Shown piece by piece: positions 49,351 to 61,999 of a DNA stretch of 64,000 nucleotides. A model generated the notes under the pieces. That model did no database searches. It was not told where the DNA came from and saw nothing but the letters and a program-made list of their open reading frames with translations. Every line of letters starts with the position of its first letter. The stretch's first letter is position 1. A program made the translations under genes and the position numbers. This stretch comes from Rhizopus arrhizus (taxonomy: Eukaryota > Mucoromycota > Mucoromycetes > Mucorales > Rhizopodaceae), in contig JAKZZE010000005.1 in assembly GCA_024220505.1 (NCBI GenBank), forward strand, positions 186,001 to 250,000, given 5' to 3'.

Positions 49351-52272
49351 TTATTCATGATCTAGATTCAGCATCAGCGCTGAGTTATATACTTCAATAT
49401 TTGAATTACGCGACCAATTTGTTGTTTCTGCAATAGTACCCTCTTGCTCTATAAGCTGAAGGTCAGGTATCGAAATAATGGAAGAATGTGATGAAGAAGC
49501 AGGGGAAGGAGGGGAAGATGTAGATGAAAAATATAAGGAAGATTGAGCATCATCAAAGACGGTGCTTACTATCGATGGTGATTTTCTGCCGTTATTTTGT
49601 GGTTGCTGATATGCATTGCTTCGTTCATCGAGTAGAGGTACCATTGAATTGGATTGGTTAGCTTCCTCAGGTTGCATTATCTGTCCTTTTTCAGTACAGC
49701 TACTTGAAATACTAATCGAGTCATCTTTGTCTTGTGTATTATCAGCACTAAAACTTTCAATGTCTACATTTTTATCTGATTTTGTGTCTGCAGAATGAAT
49801 TGAAGTTTTGCTGTTGTTTGCAAGAACCTTGCTTGTGTCTGCTGTAATGCTAGAGTTAGTTTTGATATTTATCTGTTCTTGTATTGGAAAAGTTATACTA
49901 GGATATTGCTTAAACGGATTAAAGGGGAAACTCAATTTTCGTATGCCATTTCTACTTAGCAGCGCAGGCTCATTAAATGATTCATCGGATTTGTTTGACC
50001 AAACACTTTGAGTGGGAGAGGATGGATTATTAATTTTAAATTCGGCATTTTCGGCTACATCAATCGAAAGCATATTCGGTTCTCGTATTCTTGTAGCAGT
50101 ATTTGTGGAAATTCTTGAATCAGAAAGTCCAGAGACTTGAGATTCCATATTGTCAACAATCAACGAACTATTTTGAAGTGAATTGCTATAGTCGACTGGA
50201 TTATTTTGTTGGTCAAATATGCTTCTAGTAGTAGAAATATGTATCATTTGTGTACACCATGCAACTAATTCTTGTCTGGTTGAAGTACGAAAAGTAGAAA
50301 CCTTCTCTCTTTGAAGAACATTGGCTCCACGCTTACAAATTTCAAACGTATGTGATTTTTCAAGCTTTTCTTCTTCATTGTAATGCTGATATAAGTCATC
50401 CGTAGCTAAATTACTTAGATCCATGTAGGGGATGATGGTTGTTGAAGGTATGTAAATTGTTTTTTCTGGTGAAACTTTGTTATCCATAGTAAATTGATGA
50501 AGATACCCAGCTATTATACATAATCTCAGTTTTTGTAATAATAATTTGAATCTCTTTTCTTCTTCTTTTTACCTTGACTAAGTACATAGAACCTTTCAAT
50601 AAATTGCTTCCTTACACCACTCTTTCTTTCCATTTTGCCTTTTAACAAAGTCATAACAAGCGGGTTAAATTTGTTTGGGTAATTGATCTTTGTGTAATCT
50701 TTGACAGGATATTTTTCGTTTACTAGTTCTTTTTTATGAGACTCAAAGAATAAATCCCATTCATAGTCTGGTGCGATTTGATTGATAACGGTTGACAATG
50801 ACTCTTTTGTGTCATCACCATAGGCACCTGGGAGCAATCTTTTACAGCAAAATTTAATTGTCGGTTTAGCAATTTCAATAATGCGAGCTTCAAACTCCTT
50901 AATATCCTTTTGAATAGGAACCATCAGCAATCTGAGACGGTTTTCTTCATCAATTTCTCTTTTCAATTGTCGAAGCACATCTTTACACAAAAATAAATAT
51001 ACAATTCAATATCTTCAAATCATAAAGAGACTTACATAAGTTTGCTAACCATGGATCCATATCAACTTGCCCTTTCATTTTGTCTGCTTGTTTACAACAT
51101 CGATCTAAAAAATTCATCTTTCCTCGGGTCACTTCTGCTCGACGATATAATTCTTCCATAGATAATGTATTGTCGGCCTTGAGAGTCTGTATTTTTTCTT
51201 TGCATTCCTTTCGAAGTTTATGCAGATTAGGCAAATAATGATGACCCAAAGATTTGGAAAGCTCTTGTTGTTCAGCTGCCAGCTTTGTATTCAACAATTT
51301 GAATTGAGCATGTATTGACTTGATTGCATTACTTTGAGCATTTTCATTAATGGTTTCTTGGGCTACATTAATATCCAAGCAAACGTTTGCCTTCTGAGCA
51401 TATCCTCGACCACTCTGCTGATTAATTTTTGCCACTTCTTCGACCCAACTTGTGATGGACTTCAAAAAGATATACCAATTTTCTAAGCGATGGATGATCA
51501 CATCTGCCCTATTTAGTTTAGTTGCTATCATACCGGTAGAAGTCGATAGTGAACGATCAGAAAAGCTGGATTGTGAATGTGCTGGGGTAGCTTGGGATGT
51601 ATCTGCTAAAAACGTAAACCGGCTATTGTCCATGATTTTAGGACTAGTGACTGTCATATTTGTCTGTAGTGGCGTCGAAATGGAAGGTGCTATGTGTGGA
51701 TTGGCAGCTGAGTCAAACGAAGATGAATAAGGAAGGTTTGGTGTTACATTTGAATTGTTCTTAATGCCAACCATATTGACTGTTGTTGTGCTAAATGATT
51801 TGATCAAAACATTTTTCTTTTTTTGTGCACTGTTGTTTAAACTGAATGAGGCGCTTGGGATCGCTGAAAAGCTTCTAGATTCTTTAATGAACTCTGCCTT
51901 TTGCTTTTGCTGATATACAGATGGTGTACTGGGCAATGATGATAATTGAGGCATAAGAATTTCAGCAAACTCATCCTCAATTAAACTTTTATCGGTTATC
52001 TCAAAATGCTCTGTAAATCGACTCTTGTATTTTGGCTGTTCTGCAATGCTTTGGACTGGTGGAGCAGCCACTATAGGCTGGTTTTCTACTTTATCTTCCG
52101 CCAATGATGGTGGCTGTAGAGGAAAATAGCCATCTTGATTGTCAATTATCGAAGGAGAAGATGACGGTGTTGCTACTGAAGTACTTGGCGACTGTGGTGG
52201 AGATGATCTTTCTGAGGATGGTGTTCTTAGCTTACTCTTAATGGGTCGAGGAGGGGGCATTGAATCACTCAT
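49351..52272 (-). CDS. SLM1: Slm1/Slm2-like F-BAR and PH domain protein, three exons
   Basis: Slm proteins bind PI(4,5)P2 at the plasma membrane, link TORC2 to actin and sphingolipid control, and in yeast are dephosphorylated by calcineurin. Minus-strand exons 51036-52272, 50573-50980 and 49351-50510 give 934 residues. Residues 1-250 are disordered, rich in Ser and Pro. The F-BAR-like helical part starts TKLNRADVIIHRLENWYIFL, KSITSWVEEVAKINQQSGRG, with long helices to DPWLANLYVLRQLKREIDEE and beyond. The PH domain begins ERFYVLSQAGYLHQF and reaches RQELVAWCTQMIHIS. A Ser-rich tail of about 280 residues follows and includes PSITFP, which only loosely resembles a calcineurin PxIxIT site. The first acceptor was chosen by phase. 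The gene is larger than the yeast proteins because of both tails. Confidence 0.85.
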
Positions 52273-53280
52273 ATCAATTGTTTAATACTTCGTTCGTTTC
52301 TCAAAGCAAAAGAAAAAGAAAACATAAAATCGAAAGAGAAGAAAAAATAATAAGCTGTTAGATCATTTTACTCAGGTTGTGCAAGTACGACGTTGGATTT
52401 GAAGGTAATTTGTTATCCTGTATTAGAGAACTTCTTATTTCAATATTTTAAAGGCTGTAGACATAATTGATCAATGCATATTAGCTTCACATGTATTTCC
52501 TTTTCTAGCGATGTTAAACAATAGCCTTAGCTATGGCAAATGGCTCTATAGGATGCATGTGTGTCCATTCAAATATATGTTCATTGTTAAGAAATATCTG
52601 AGTTAAATGAGGACTTTAATTTACTTGTGTAGCGATTGCACATGAAAGACACACGCACAAGCACAAAGAAGGTCTATAATAGGTTTTTTAGCTAAAAATT
52701 AAGCTATAATTGTTATAAAGATCTCTAGAGTTTGGTCTATAAGGTCTATTTATAAACAATATACGACACAAACCGAATTAGACAGCTTGTGAATGTATTT
52801 CATCAAGTATACCGCTTTAAACATATCCCATTTAACACTTTGCACAATGCTGTCACTCCAAAGAGCTTATTTTTGTATACATATGCACTCTTACCTGTAA
52901 TAGAAACATGTATACGTCAGTGAGAGATCAATAAGGTAGGTTGCATTGGTATATTTGAGAAAAAAAAAGTCTAGAATTTTGCGGTAAAGTACAGCAATTT
53001 AAATCAATGTATCACATTGCTAGGCATCAGTATAAATCTAGTTACTTTAACGTGATATAAAGTTAAAAAGTTTATATAAACTAAATGCATATTAAATTTG
53101 CATAATTTTTCGCAGGACTGTATAGTAATAAGTGTAGCACTTCTAGCTATTTTTTAATTGTGGTTTTAATAAATAATAAGCAATTAGCAATCCTGACCTA
53201 TCTCAACCATTGTAAAGTGTGTTACGTGTTGCAATTCTTAATGAATGCCATATAGAATAAGAATACGCTTGTTAAAGCTG
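52273..53280. other. Intergenic region upstream of the Slm1-like gene
   Basis: About 1 kb of AT-rich DNA with no recognised gene or repeat family; it presumably carries the Slm1-like promoter near its left edge. Confidence 0.5.
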
Positions 53281-53289
53281 TCTAGTTCA

Positions 53290-53592
53290 CTTTCATTATA
53301 TACGATATCCAGAAAAGGAACACTTGCATTAGTCTGAATTTCCTGATCTCTATCTTGAGAAAGGACATTCACATATTGAGGCTCTTGAGTGTCGACACCT
53401 GCATCTGCTGGGATTTCCTCTGCTTTTTCTCTAACGCTATCTTTCTGTAGAACATTTTCAAATTGGACAATATCTTCCGTCGTTCGAAGTGTTTTTTCCC
53501 CCTTGCCTTAAAAAATCGTGACAGTTGCAATTCATAGTTGTTTAAAGAGACTCTATCTTCAAAAATATGTCCACTTGACGACGGAATGACTG
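53290..53592 (-). pseudogene. Tc1/mariner terminus remnant
   Basis: On the minus strand TACAGTCATTCCGTCGTCAA, then GTGGACATATTTTTGAAG, matches the general form of the terminus at 22359 (CAGTGCTTCCACCGTCATTTG, then GACATTTTTTT). The adjoining minus-strand sequence down to about 53290 is a short, basic, motif-free frame. It is taken as one end of a dead element. Confidence 0.5.
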
Positions 53593-53738
53593 TAATTTGC
53601 CAGTTTAGTCCCAAAACAAATTGCCGTCCCTCCTTTTTTTTGTTCAAACTTTGAGATTTATACAATAACAAATGCTTATTATTTCGAAGATGGAATGGAC
53701 AACCTTTTCATGAGCATGGTGAAAAAGCTTATAACCCC

Positions 53739-55012
53739 ATGGAAGGTGTCTTGACCGAGATTACGGACCCAAGCATTGCGCTTGAAACAATAACAAGCCG
53801 CCAGACTTATTTAGCTAATAAACCCGCTGAAAAAAATGCTGTGGAGAAAGAGGCTAAGGAAACAAAGACTTTAGACGCTACGCCTGCTAAACCAGCAGTT
53901 TGCAACACTTATACAGACAAACAAAGAAAGGATTTATTGATAGAATGATTAAAAATCCTGAAAAGAAAGGAAACATCGCTCAATTTGTCAAATAACTTTT
54001 GATTAACCCGTGTACTGCGGAAAGATGGTGGAAAATATACGAAAAGACAGGAGAGGTACCCTATGAAAAATCAAAGAATAATAGTGGCCTAAAGAGTACC
54101 CTTACTGCGGAACATGAGGACTATATCAAGAGTTTGCTAGATGACGATTCTCAGTATATTGCTGACGATATTTTAGAAAAATTGACTAAACAGTTCCAGG
54201 ACTTTTCTATATCAAAATCGCAGCTTAATCATCATTTGAGAAATACTATGTAGATTACCGTTAAAAGCTTCATTTTGAAGCCGAATCCAGGAACTTTATT
54301 GACAATCTGGAGACAAGACACTAGTGATTTATGAACTAGAAGGACAAGGATCTGGACTATACAAAAATTTGTGTATTTATCGATGAAGCCGGATTTCATA
54401 TAAATATGAGAAACAATTAGGCTAGGCCATCAGGTGGAACTCGAGCTGTAGTAAAGACACCAAAAACAAGGGTAACCTCCCACTCAGTTATTGGTCTTAT
54501 CCATTCGTCTGCCCTACTTCATGACCTTTTTGAAGAAGACTACTCTCAAATCTGCAACAGAAATCACCACTGAAAAGAAGAAAGCCGTAGCTGAGGCCAA
54601 CAACGACGAAGCTGCCCTGAAGAATGATGCTAGTGTAATTGATGTAAAGTCAACGCCAAAAGGTACAGCACCTGCCCATTTTATCAAGTTTATCAATGAG
54701 CTCCTTGATATAATGGATGAAGATGGGAATTTAAAGGGTAGCTATTTAAGGATGGATAATGCTAGCATTCATAAATCGAAATCGATGATTCGAAAAATCG
54801 AAGTCAGATGTTATAGAGTAATACATTCCCCTTCTATTCGCCTGAGCTAAACCCTATTAAGCAGTTCTGGTCTTTAGAGAATTTATCTTCTAGAATTGGT
54901 GACACTTGTAATGATGTTCACTTTAGCGATTTTTATGGTGTTTGCCACCATTCCAATCGACAAACTGCAAAATGCCATACTCGAACTCCTTGCTAAACCT
55001 TCCATCGAGTAA
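53739..55012 (+). pseudogene. Decayed Tc1/mariner (IS630-type) transposase
   Basis: Broken reading frame from MEGVLTEITDPSIALETITS through CTAERWWKIYEKTGEVPYEK (helix-turn-helix region) and LTAEHEDYIKSLLDDDSQYI, to VFIDEAGFHINM (first catalytic Asp) at about 54376, LRMDNASIHKSKSMIRKI (second) at about 54750, and a damaged PELNPI block near 54838. Several stops and frame changes interrupt it. It belongs to the same broad class as the element at 46.4 kb but is far older. Confidence 0.85.
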
Positions 55013-55385
55013 AATGCTTACTATTTTAATCTTCAACTCTATGAAAACGTTGAAAAAAGTAAAGCACTACGTAATTCAATTAAGCACCATATGATTAAGT
55101 GCAATGGATTAAACCTAGTATTATCTTTTCTTATTATGTTTTGTATTCGATATTTGAACGACAATTTGTTTGGCGCTAACCAACAAAGTAAAGCTTGTCT
55201 CAACAATTGTATTTTTATTAACCTAATTTTTTTTTGTGATCGCTAATTACTTTTTTTGTAACCACCAACATCCACCAGCCTGGCTGTATCGGACTTTTTT
55301 ACTGGAAAGAAACAAAGTCACAATACCACAAAAGACACAATTTTTTTTTGTTTTGTTTTTTTTTTAATAAAGTTTACAGTTAATC
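55013..55385. other. Short intergenic region upstream of NOP16
   Basis: About 370 bp, ending in T-rich and A-rich tracts typical of a promoter and leader in this genome. Confidence 0.5.
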
Positions 55386-56130
55386 ATGGCCACACCTCGT
55401 CAAAAAAGAGCAAGAAGAAGCACAAATAAGAACACAAGAAGAGTTGCGGATAGGCATAGAAAGAGAGTTACAATTACAGTGAGTAATTGAAGTTGGGAAA
55501 GCACATTTTGTGCTTGAATCTAAATTGATCTTTATTGTAGGGAAATGCTATCATTAAAGCAAACTGGGACAAAAAATTAACTTTGAGACAAAAGTGAGTT
55601 GATTGTTGCTTAATTTAAAGAAAGATCAACTAATTACCTGAAATAGCTATGCTAAATTAGGATTATTGACTTCATTAAATGGCCAAACAGGAGGATCGGA
55701 AAAGAAGATGCCTGAAGAGTCAGTAGCCGAACAGGAACCTATTGACCTCAAAGAATTAACAGAAGAAGAAATCGAAAAATTAAAAAAGACACTGGGACCA
55801 GGCGAAGGTATCATCCAACGTGATGATGAAGGCAATGTTGTACGTGTGATTGTGGGTGAAGCAAAGAGTCATGATGAAATCTTGGATGCTGAAGTGGAGC
55901 CTGTGGAAGCCAAGACAGATGTTGTTCGCCAACTGGAAGAACAGGCGGCCAATGCTTTTCATCGTGAGAAATATCAATCTGGCTTTGAAACACATTGGAT
56001 CCAGAAGTTGATTGATAAACATGGAGATGACTATAAAGCTATGTTTTGGGATAAAGAATTGAATGTGAACCAACACACTGCAGCACAATTAAAAAAGAAG
56101 TGTGAAAAGTACCTCGAAAAGCATCAATAA
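55386..56130 (+). CDS. NOP16: Ribosome biogenesis protein Nop16
   Basis: Nucleolar factor for 60S (25S rRNA) maturation. Exons 55386-55478, 55541-55593 and 55647-56130, 209 residues, near the yeast length. The N-terminus is highly basic (ATPRQKRARRSTNKNTRRVA), then the family signature NAIIKANWDKKLTLRQNYAK with LGLL. The middle is acidic with KLKKTLGPGEGIIQRDDEGN; the C-terminal part contains FETHWIQKLIDKHGDDYKAM and ends QLKKKCEKYLEKHQ. Introns of 62 and 53 nt. It converges with the cation transporter, stop codons 34 bp apart, so the transcripts probably overlap. Confidence 0.95.
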
Positions 56131-56164
56131 ATAGATATACTGTTTTTATTATTCATAGACATAT

Positions 56165-57558
56165 TTATACATTAAAACCAACACCATCCACTACTCTTCT
56201 ATGTTCGATTTCATGCTCTGCACTGTAATCAATGTGAACAAAGGCTCTTTCTACATTTTCCATTAATTCCAATGCATCCTGTAATGCTTCTCCAATATCG
56301 TGAGCTTCTCTTAATGGACAATCAGGTGGTAAGATAATGTCCACTTCAACTAACAATCTATCCCCAATGTAATATGCTCTGACTGTATCGACGGCTGTAA
56401 TCTTTTTAGAAAATCTGTATGCCATATAAGTTAACTGTTTAATATCATCAGCACTTGCTGCCTGTCCAGTCAATCTTCTTATATTTTCTATTTTGTTATT
56501 AGTGATCTACTTTCAAAAAATACTCTTAGGCTAACTTACCGACAAGGACGCTCATCCACTCTTGAATAACATAAATAGATAACACAATAGCTCCAAGAGG
56601 ATCTAACCAATTCCAACCCATCCAGTTTCCAATGAGAGGGAACAAGGTACTAGCAATTGTAAAGACTACATCGTTTTCATGATCATAAGCTAATGCTTCT
56701 ACACTAGAGCTACCCTTGATTGATCTACACCATATCCAAAGTGCAGCTTTGATGACCACGTTGACACCCAGCACGATCAAGGCATTCAAGCTAAGATCGA
56801 TATCTTCTGGGACAGAGCCATTTGTCAATTTTTGGATAGAAGTGAGAAGAACTTGAGAGAATGATGTCGTAATAACCACAGCGAATACGACAATACCTAG
56901 TGGTTCCATCCGTGATTTTCCTACTGGATACGAATAATAATCCTTTTGCCGAATGATACGCACTGTGAAAAAGATGATAGCATTACTCACGATATCCAAA
57001 AAACTTTCAAATGCAGAGGCCAAGAGGGCCATAGAGCCCGAGAACCATGCGAGGATAATTTTAGTAAGAAAAAGGGCGACGTTAGCAAAGAAGGAGAGGT
57101 TTATAGCTAAATGGATAATCCACATCGGTGACTTTTCTCCTGATTCAGGCGTGGTTGATCTACTGGTGGATAATAAGGGCTGTGTTTCGTCTGGAGTGAC
57201 ACCAGAAAAGCCACGTTCTTCGTCTGCCAAAATAGTGCCGTAATTGTGCGGTAAAGACATTTCTCCTTTTTCTAACGAGTTGATTACTTTGTCAACATGA
57301 ACAAATCTTGATATCATTGAATTTTGATGCTAATATACGCAACTAAGTAAAGACAGATAAAGATAATAGATTACATATGCTTTTTACTTCATAAAACTTC
57401 CGAATCTTTTTATTCTTAATAGACTTTAAGTGTTCTTCATTTGTTCTAAATGATTCAAAGTGAACTGGTGGAGGAATGACTTCATTTGCTATAGCAATTG
57501 AGGAGCCTTTATGACTTAGTCTTCTTATTGAGCTTCTATCGTCAATACTAATGGTCAT
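56165..57558 (-). CDS. Cation diffusion facilitator (Mn/Fe-type CDF), three exons
   Basis: Proton-coupled divalent metal exporter of an internal membrane. Minus-strand exons 57388-57558, 56540-57329 and 56165-56487, 427 residues. The cytosolic N-terminus is about 125 residues long. Transmembrane segments start with WIIHLAINLSFFANVALFLT. The metal site residues are visible in AFESFLDIVSNAIIFF (helix II) and YDHENDVVFT (helix V); DHENDV resembles the DHxxDV of manganese-type CDFs. YPVGKSRMEPLGIVVFAVVI is the typical loop and helix III. The C-terminal cytosolic domain has VDTVRAYYIGDRLLVEVDII and AFVHIDYSAEHEIEHR, as in CDF dimerisation domains. Metal specificity is inferred only. Confidence 0.9.
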
Positions 57559-58153
57559 TGTAATAAAAAAAAATAGGGGAAAGACAGTAAGAAAAAAAAA
57601 GCAGTAAGAAAGTTAATTGTTTTGATTTTTTAAGCATTTTTTTTTTTTGAAACTCAATGATAACAATCTTTTTCAAAAAGTACATTTCTCCTTCCCCTTT
57701 TTATAAGAAACATTTGAGTACTCAAAAAATGAAAAAAGGCCAACTTAATTTATTTACATACTAGACAATGACCTGTATTTGCTTTAAATTGCATTAAAGG
57801 ATATGTTTCAAGTTGAGTTGATACAGACAATGTAATAATCAATTGATGAAACTGTTACTCAAATGTTCTACTTCATGTTACCAAAATTTGTTTCACACGC
57901 ACAAGTAGGAAGGTATTGAACAAAAAAAAAAAAATTTGTTTCTTATTATGGGTTAGTTTTAATACTACAGTTACTTCTTTTTTTGTCTTCTTCTTCTATC
58001 GCTGGATTATATGCAGAATTAAGCTTTCTTTGACTGATACCAAGATTCTGCTTTGACTGTACCAGCTTATTCTAAATATTACTTACTGATTATTATGTTA
58101 ATTATAATAATTAAAGAATATGCAGTTGCCTTAAAGCGTAGTAGAATTTTGCT

Positions 58154-58190
<37 letters not shown>

Positions 58191-58869
58191 ACCCAAATTG
58201 AATACATTAAAAGGAACACAGACATACCCTATTCTGTTTTCAACATATAGAAAGCCCATTTTGTGCTCCAAATAAAACTCCAAGTCGCAGAATTATATTA
58301 TAAAATGCTTGCTGTGCCAATTTGCGAGTTTCTAAATATCAATCCGCAATTTTTCATTTTTCAAATTGCAGTTACGTATTTCCAAAATAGCAGTTTTCCG
58401 TATCCAAATTGCGGATGAAGCATATTCTTCTTTCTGTCTCATAACCCATTTGCACAGCTCGTGACATATCATTAGAAAAATTAGGAAGCAGTGTCATGAG
58501 TTATAAAAATGGGTAATGCGGATAAAAGAGGTTCATCAAGTGGAGACCACCTTCAGCGGAACAACGCCACTGGCTAAGGCATGGTTTTATTTGCTTGTAC
58601 CTTTTCCCCTTTAATAGCCACCGTTCTTTCAAAATCAAAGTTGTTAAAATAGTCATTGAGCTCCTGCCAATCGAGAAAGCACCTGTAGTCGACAACCTTC
58701 GAATTAAAGCCTTGCAATCAATTAAGTTAACCATTGTAGCCATCCCCTTTCCCCTCTTCTGACTCTGTTAATAATACCGTATACGTTAGTAAATTAGAGA
58801 ATAGTATAGGTTGTACTAATCTATAAAAAAGATACTCTTTAGATCATACAAACTACAATCCAATTAATC
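57559..58869. other. Intergenic region with homopolymers and a short inverted repeat
   Basis: About 1.3 kb. It has a T run of about 30 (58156-58185) and an inverted pair ATCCGCAATTT / AAATTGCGGAT (about 58341-58351 and 58400-58410) within AT-rich DNA with several near-copies of AATTGC. A minus-strand open stretch (58501-58743) has no motif. Confidence 0.45.
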
Positions 58870-60537
58870 TAACCTTTGTTTTAGAAAGATACTGGAATGT
58901 TGTTCCAAACATCCATTACAACTTGAAGCTCTTTCATGAGACATTGTCTAAACATGTTTCAGGGAATGTAATGGTTTATCAAATCAAGTACTGTGTTTCT
59001 CTAAGATATGCTACATCTTCAAACCATGTTACTAAATTACGAATTTTCTGGCATTTCTAGACGTAAGTTCAGCTTATGACACAGCTGATAGACGTATCAT
59101 CTAGCAGTTACTGACAGATACTGTGACACCAGCATTCTTAGGTTTTCTACATAATCTCTTTGATGATGTCTTTATCAAATTCTTATTCGTATTGCGCCAA
59201 CAATCTTCCTTATGTACTTCTTTTTCGCTCTGTCAGCAATGACAAGCTTTTTTACAGCTGGTTTGTGCAGACATGTGGTTCTCATTAGTATTGCTGATTC
59301 CTTACACTTGTTGAACCAATGTAGATTTCACAGTTAGCCCCTAGGATACAGTTGGAATCCGGCCAATTATGTAATCTTGAAGCCTTGGACGACATGCCCA
59401 CACACACACACTACAATTGACCCATTCCAAATCAGGCTGTCTTTTTCTACCTGGAAATTTCTTTCAAACCTACTGGCATATTCAGCCCTTTTAAATCTTG
59501 TCTGTCATAATACTAGCAAAGTCAGTAAGGTCGTGCAATTCGGATTCAGCTCTAGTGGCTTCTTCAACCTTTCCCCAGCTGTCTCCACCAATAAATTACC
59601 CGTCTGCAAATGGAATACCACTTGACAATCATTTGTCTCATTAATATCTATCATCAACTACTAGAATCTGCCCAAAATAATTCTTTAGTGTATTTATGAT
59701 GCTTTGTCTTCTGTGTATACAAAGGTAATCCGTCATTTTGTACGTATTCCTACTATGGAAGAGCGCTCCCATATCCTTCAAGCCAAGTTCATTTTATACT
59801 CACCAGCTCTACCTAATGTCACCTTCTTGTTCCATCACCTTCCGTTCCTCAATCACGCAACTCATCCCAATGGTTCAAGCTGTCTATCACTCTTCTTAAT
59901 CATATTTTGCCCTCTCCTATAACATAGATGGCCTCGGACGATTTTCGCTTGTACAAATCGGCCTATTTGCATAATAACTTTACCTCTGTCTTTGCTGATC
60001 AATATCCAACTTTTTTCTTTTTAACCTCTAACTTGAGTACTGTCTCTATCTATTGACATCTTGATTGGCTACCTAGAGGGTCTTCCTGACAGTGCACTAC
60101 TGCCAATCTCGCTGCCTAGTTAAACAACATGATGACCATTATCTACTGATGCATCTTCGGCTCCACCTTCCTCTTTCTGTTAAAGATCCAGTGTCCCATA
60201 TCCTCAAAAATCTTTCGAATGCTCCATCCAGACAAGATTCAGCTCAATATTGGTTCTTTGCCTGGCCTATTCTCTGTCGCTGGCTCTCTGATGTTGATGC
60301 CATGAATCTTTCCCTTCCCTTCTAACAAATACTCACCTGCACCCTCCTTTTTTCAACTGGATCAACAATACAAGAACAAATTAAATCCACTCCTTTACAC
60401 TATCTTATGTTCCTTCTTGATCCTAAAGGGGTTTTGTTTAGTTCCTTATAATTTATTGAAATTGAACTGGTCTAGGCATTTAAGATGTACAACTTCCTGT
60501 ACACATTTAAGACAGTATAAAAATAAAGTTTTTTAGG

Positions 60538-60589
<52 letters not shown>
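58870..60589 (+). mobile_element. 5'-truncated, decayed LINE (non-LTR retrotransposon) with A tail
   Basis: The plus strand contains reverse transcriptase remains: RKILECC at about 58885 (finger region) and FLAFLDVSSAYDTADRRII at about 59048-59104, which carries the catalytic Asp block A of LINE-type reverse transcriptases, followed by FLHNLFDDVFIKFL. Stops and frame changes are frequent. The 3' part ends LLKLNWSRHLRCTTSCTHLR, a Cys-containing tail typical of such elements, a short 3' UTR, and an A run of 52 (60538-60589). The tail, orientation and missing 5' end are what target-primed insertion leaves. Confidence 0.7.
60538..60589 (+). repeat. A52 tail of the LINE
   Basis: Uninterrupted A run directly after AAAGTTTTTTAGG at the LINE 3' end. 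The length suggests an insertion that has not yet shortened its tail, at odds with the many stops in the body. Confidence 0.75.
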
Positions 60590-60591
<2 letters not shown>

Positions 60592-60632
60592 TGCACGAAT
60601 TGAATCGCAAAATACTGTAATAAAGATATTTT

Positions 60633-61999
60633 TTACTTATGAGACAAGCTAAAGGCGTCTAAGCAAGTCGTAATGACTGCCACGACAATTTCCATTCCAA
60701 TCAACCAAATGACAATCCATTCGAGCTGTTCCCCATGAGAACTGTTCAAGTGATCCTTCAACATCTCTAACAAATCACTGATGACTTCTACACGCTGATT
60801 CAAAAGTTCTACACGTTGAGATATCTCTAAATAACCACGCATGGCTGTATACAAGGGTTCTAACGTAGGTTCAGACCAGAATATTTCAGGTGTGTCCAAG
60901 ATGTTGGACACCAAATTGACATTGATTCGCATGATAAATAATTGTCCAATTTTTTTTGTGATGCCAGTTCTTTTTTGTTTATTATGTATCAGCCCATGTT
61001 TTTACATAGTTCGTGCTTACCTTGATAATTGAATATTACCACTTTCTGCCATGACTTGAGGTATATATTTTGTCTCATTAATCGTATCATCAATCAATCG
61101 TTCAAACAAAGTCATTTTGACGCTTTGAGCAATTGCATGAGCAATAGTTAATTTTACAAGATAGTTGGTTGGGTTACGAAGGGTGATGATATCGTTATAT
61201 ATACGTGGTTGATAAGATTCATTGTAATAATAATGAAATTCTTCTGTTTCTATATCATCAGGTTCTATTACACATTGTAAGTGATTATTTATATTGTATG
61301 ATTTCTATTACCTAACTTCTCCTCTTCAAATGGTTCAAGTAATTTAAGTACTCTTTGTTCATCTTTAAAACTCATTCCCCAAAAGACAACAACACCATAA
61401 TCAAACAGGAATATTTCTGGTAACCTTGTGTGCTTTGATGCATCTTCATGGTGATGTGGTGGTGATACAGGATATGTCAATGCAAAAGGTGTATAAAGGC
61501 TATTGCATAAGTCAGCAGAATGTATTAAACAAGGCAAAGATATACAAACCATTCATCAAATCTCTTAGGAGCAGTTCCATTTGTTTTCTTTTTAGATTGA
61601 AGGTATTTGGTCAACTCATTCATTCGATAGGCTCTTGTATATTTTATCAGTGGATATACATGTCACATCAAACTTATACACTTACGAAGCAGTACAATAA
61701 GCTGTCATTCTAGATAGTTGACTTCTATCCATCTTATTCAACATCTCAGCTTCTTCTCTGGCCATGCCGTGAGGTATTTTAGCCAGTTGTGTATAGACGT
61801 CCATAGGTTCGTCATGATCAGCCCACTGATGTTCACTGTCTTCGGGAAATAGCTTTAGCTTTTGTGAAATCTTGGTGGTTCTCATGGGTTGCTTGGGTTT
61901 GGTGTTTCTTATGCCCTTTTCCACAAATGTGTTGTATTGAGCAGTATTGGTGGCATCTAAAAGCGGCACATTGGATTCTTGCTGCTTTAATTGAGACAT
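60633..61999 (-). CDS. RMD1/Sif2 (DUF155) family protein, five exons
   Basis: Minus-strand exons 61686-61999, 61550-61633, 61312-61499, 61021-61264 and 60633-60969; phases agree and give 388 residues. After a basic N-terminus (KPKQPMRTTKISQKLKLF) comes the start of the domain (SRMTAYCTASAYRMNELTKY), the core LPEIFLFDYGVVVFWGMSFK, TLRNPTNYLVKLTIAHAIAQ and SVKMTLFERLIDDTI, then LVSNILDTPEIFWSEPTLEP, a coiled-coil segment, and a single C-terminal membrane anchor (WIVIWLIGMEIVVAVITTCL). Yeast Rmd1/Rmd8 are needed for meiotic division and the human relative RMND1 supports mitochondrial translation. Without a clear presequence, mitochondrial targeting is not shown here. Confidence 0.88.
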
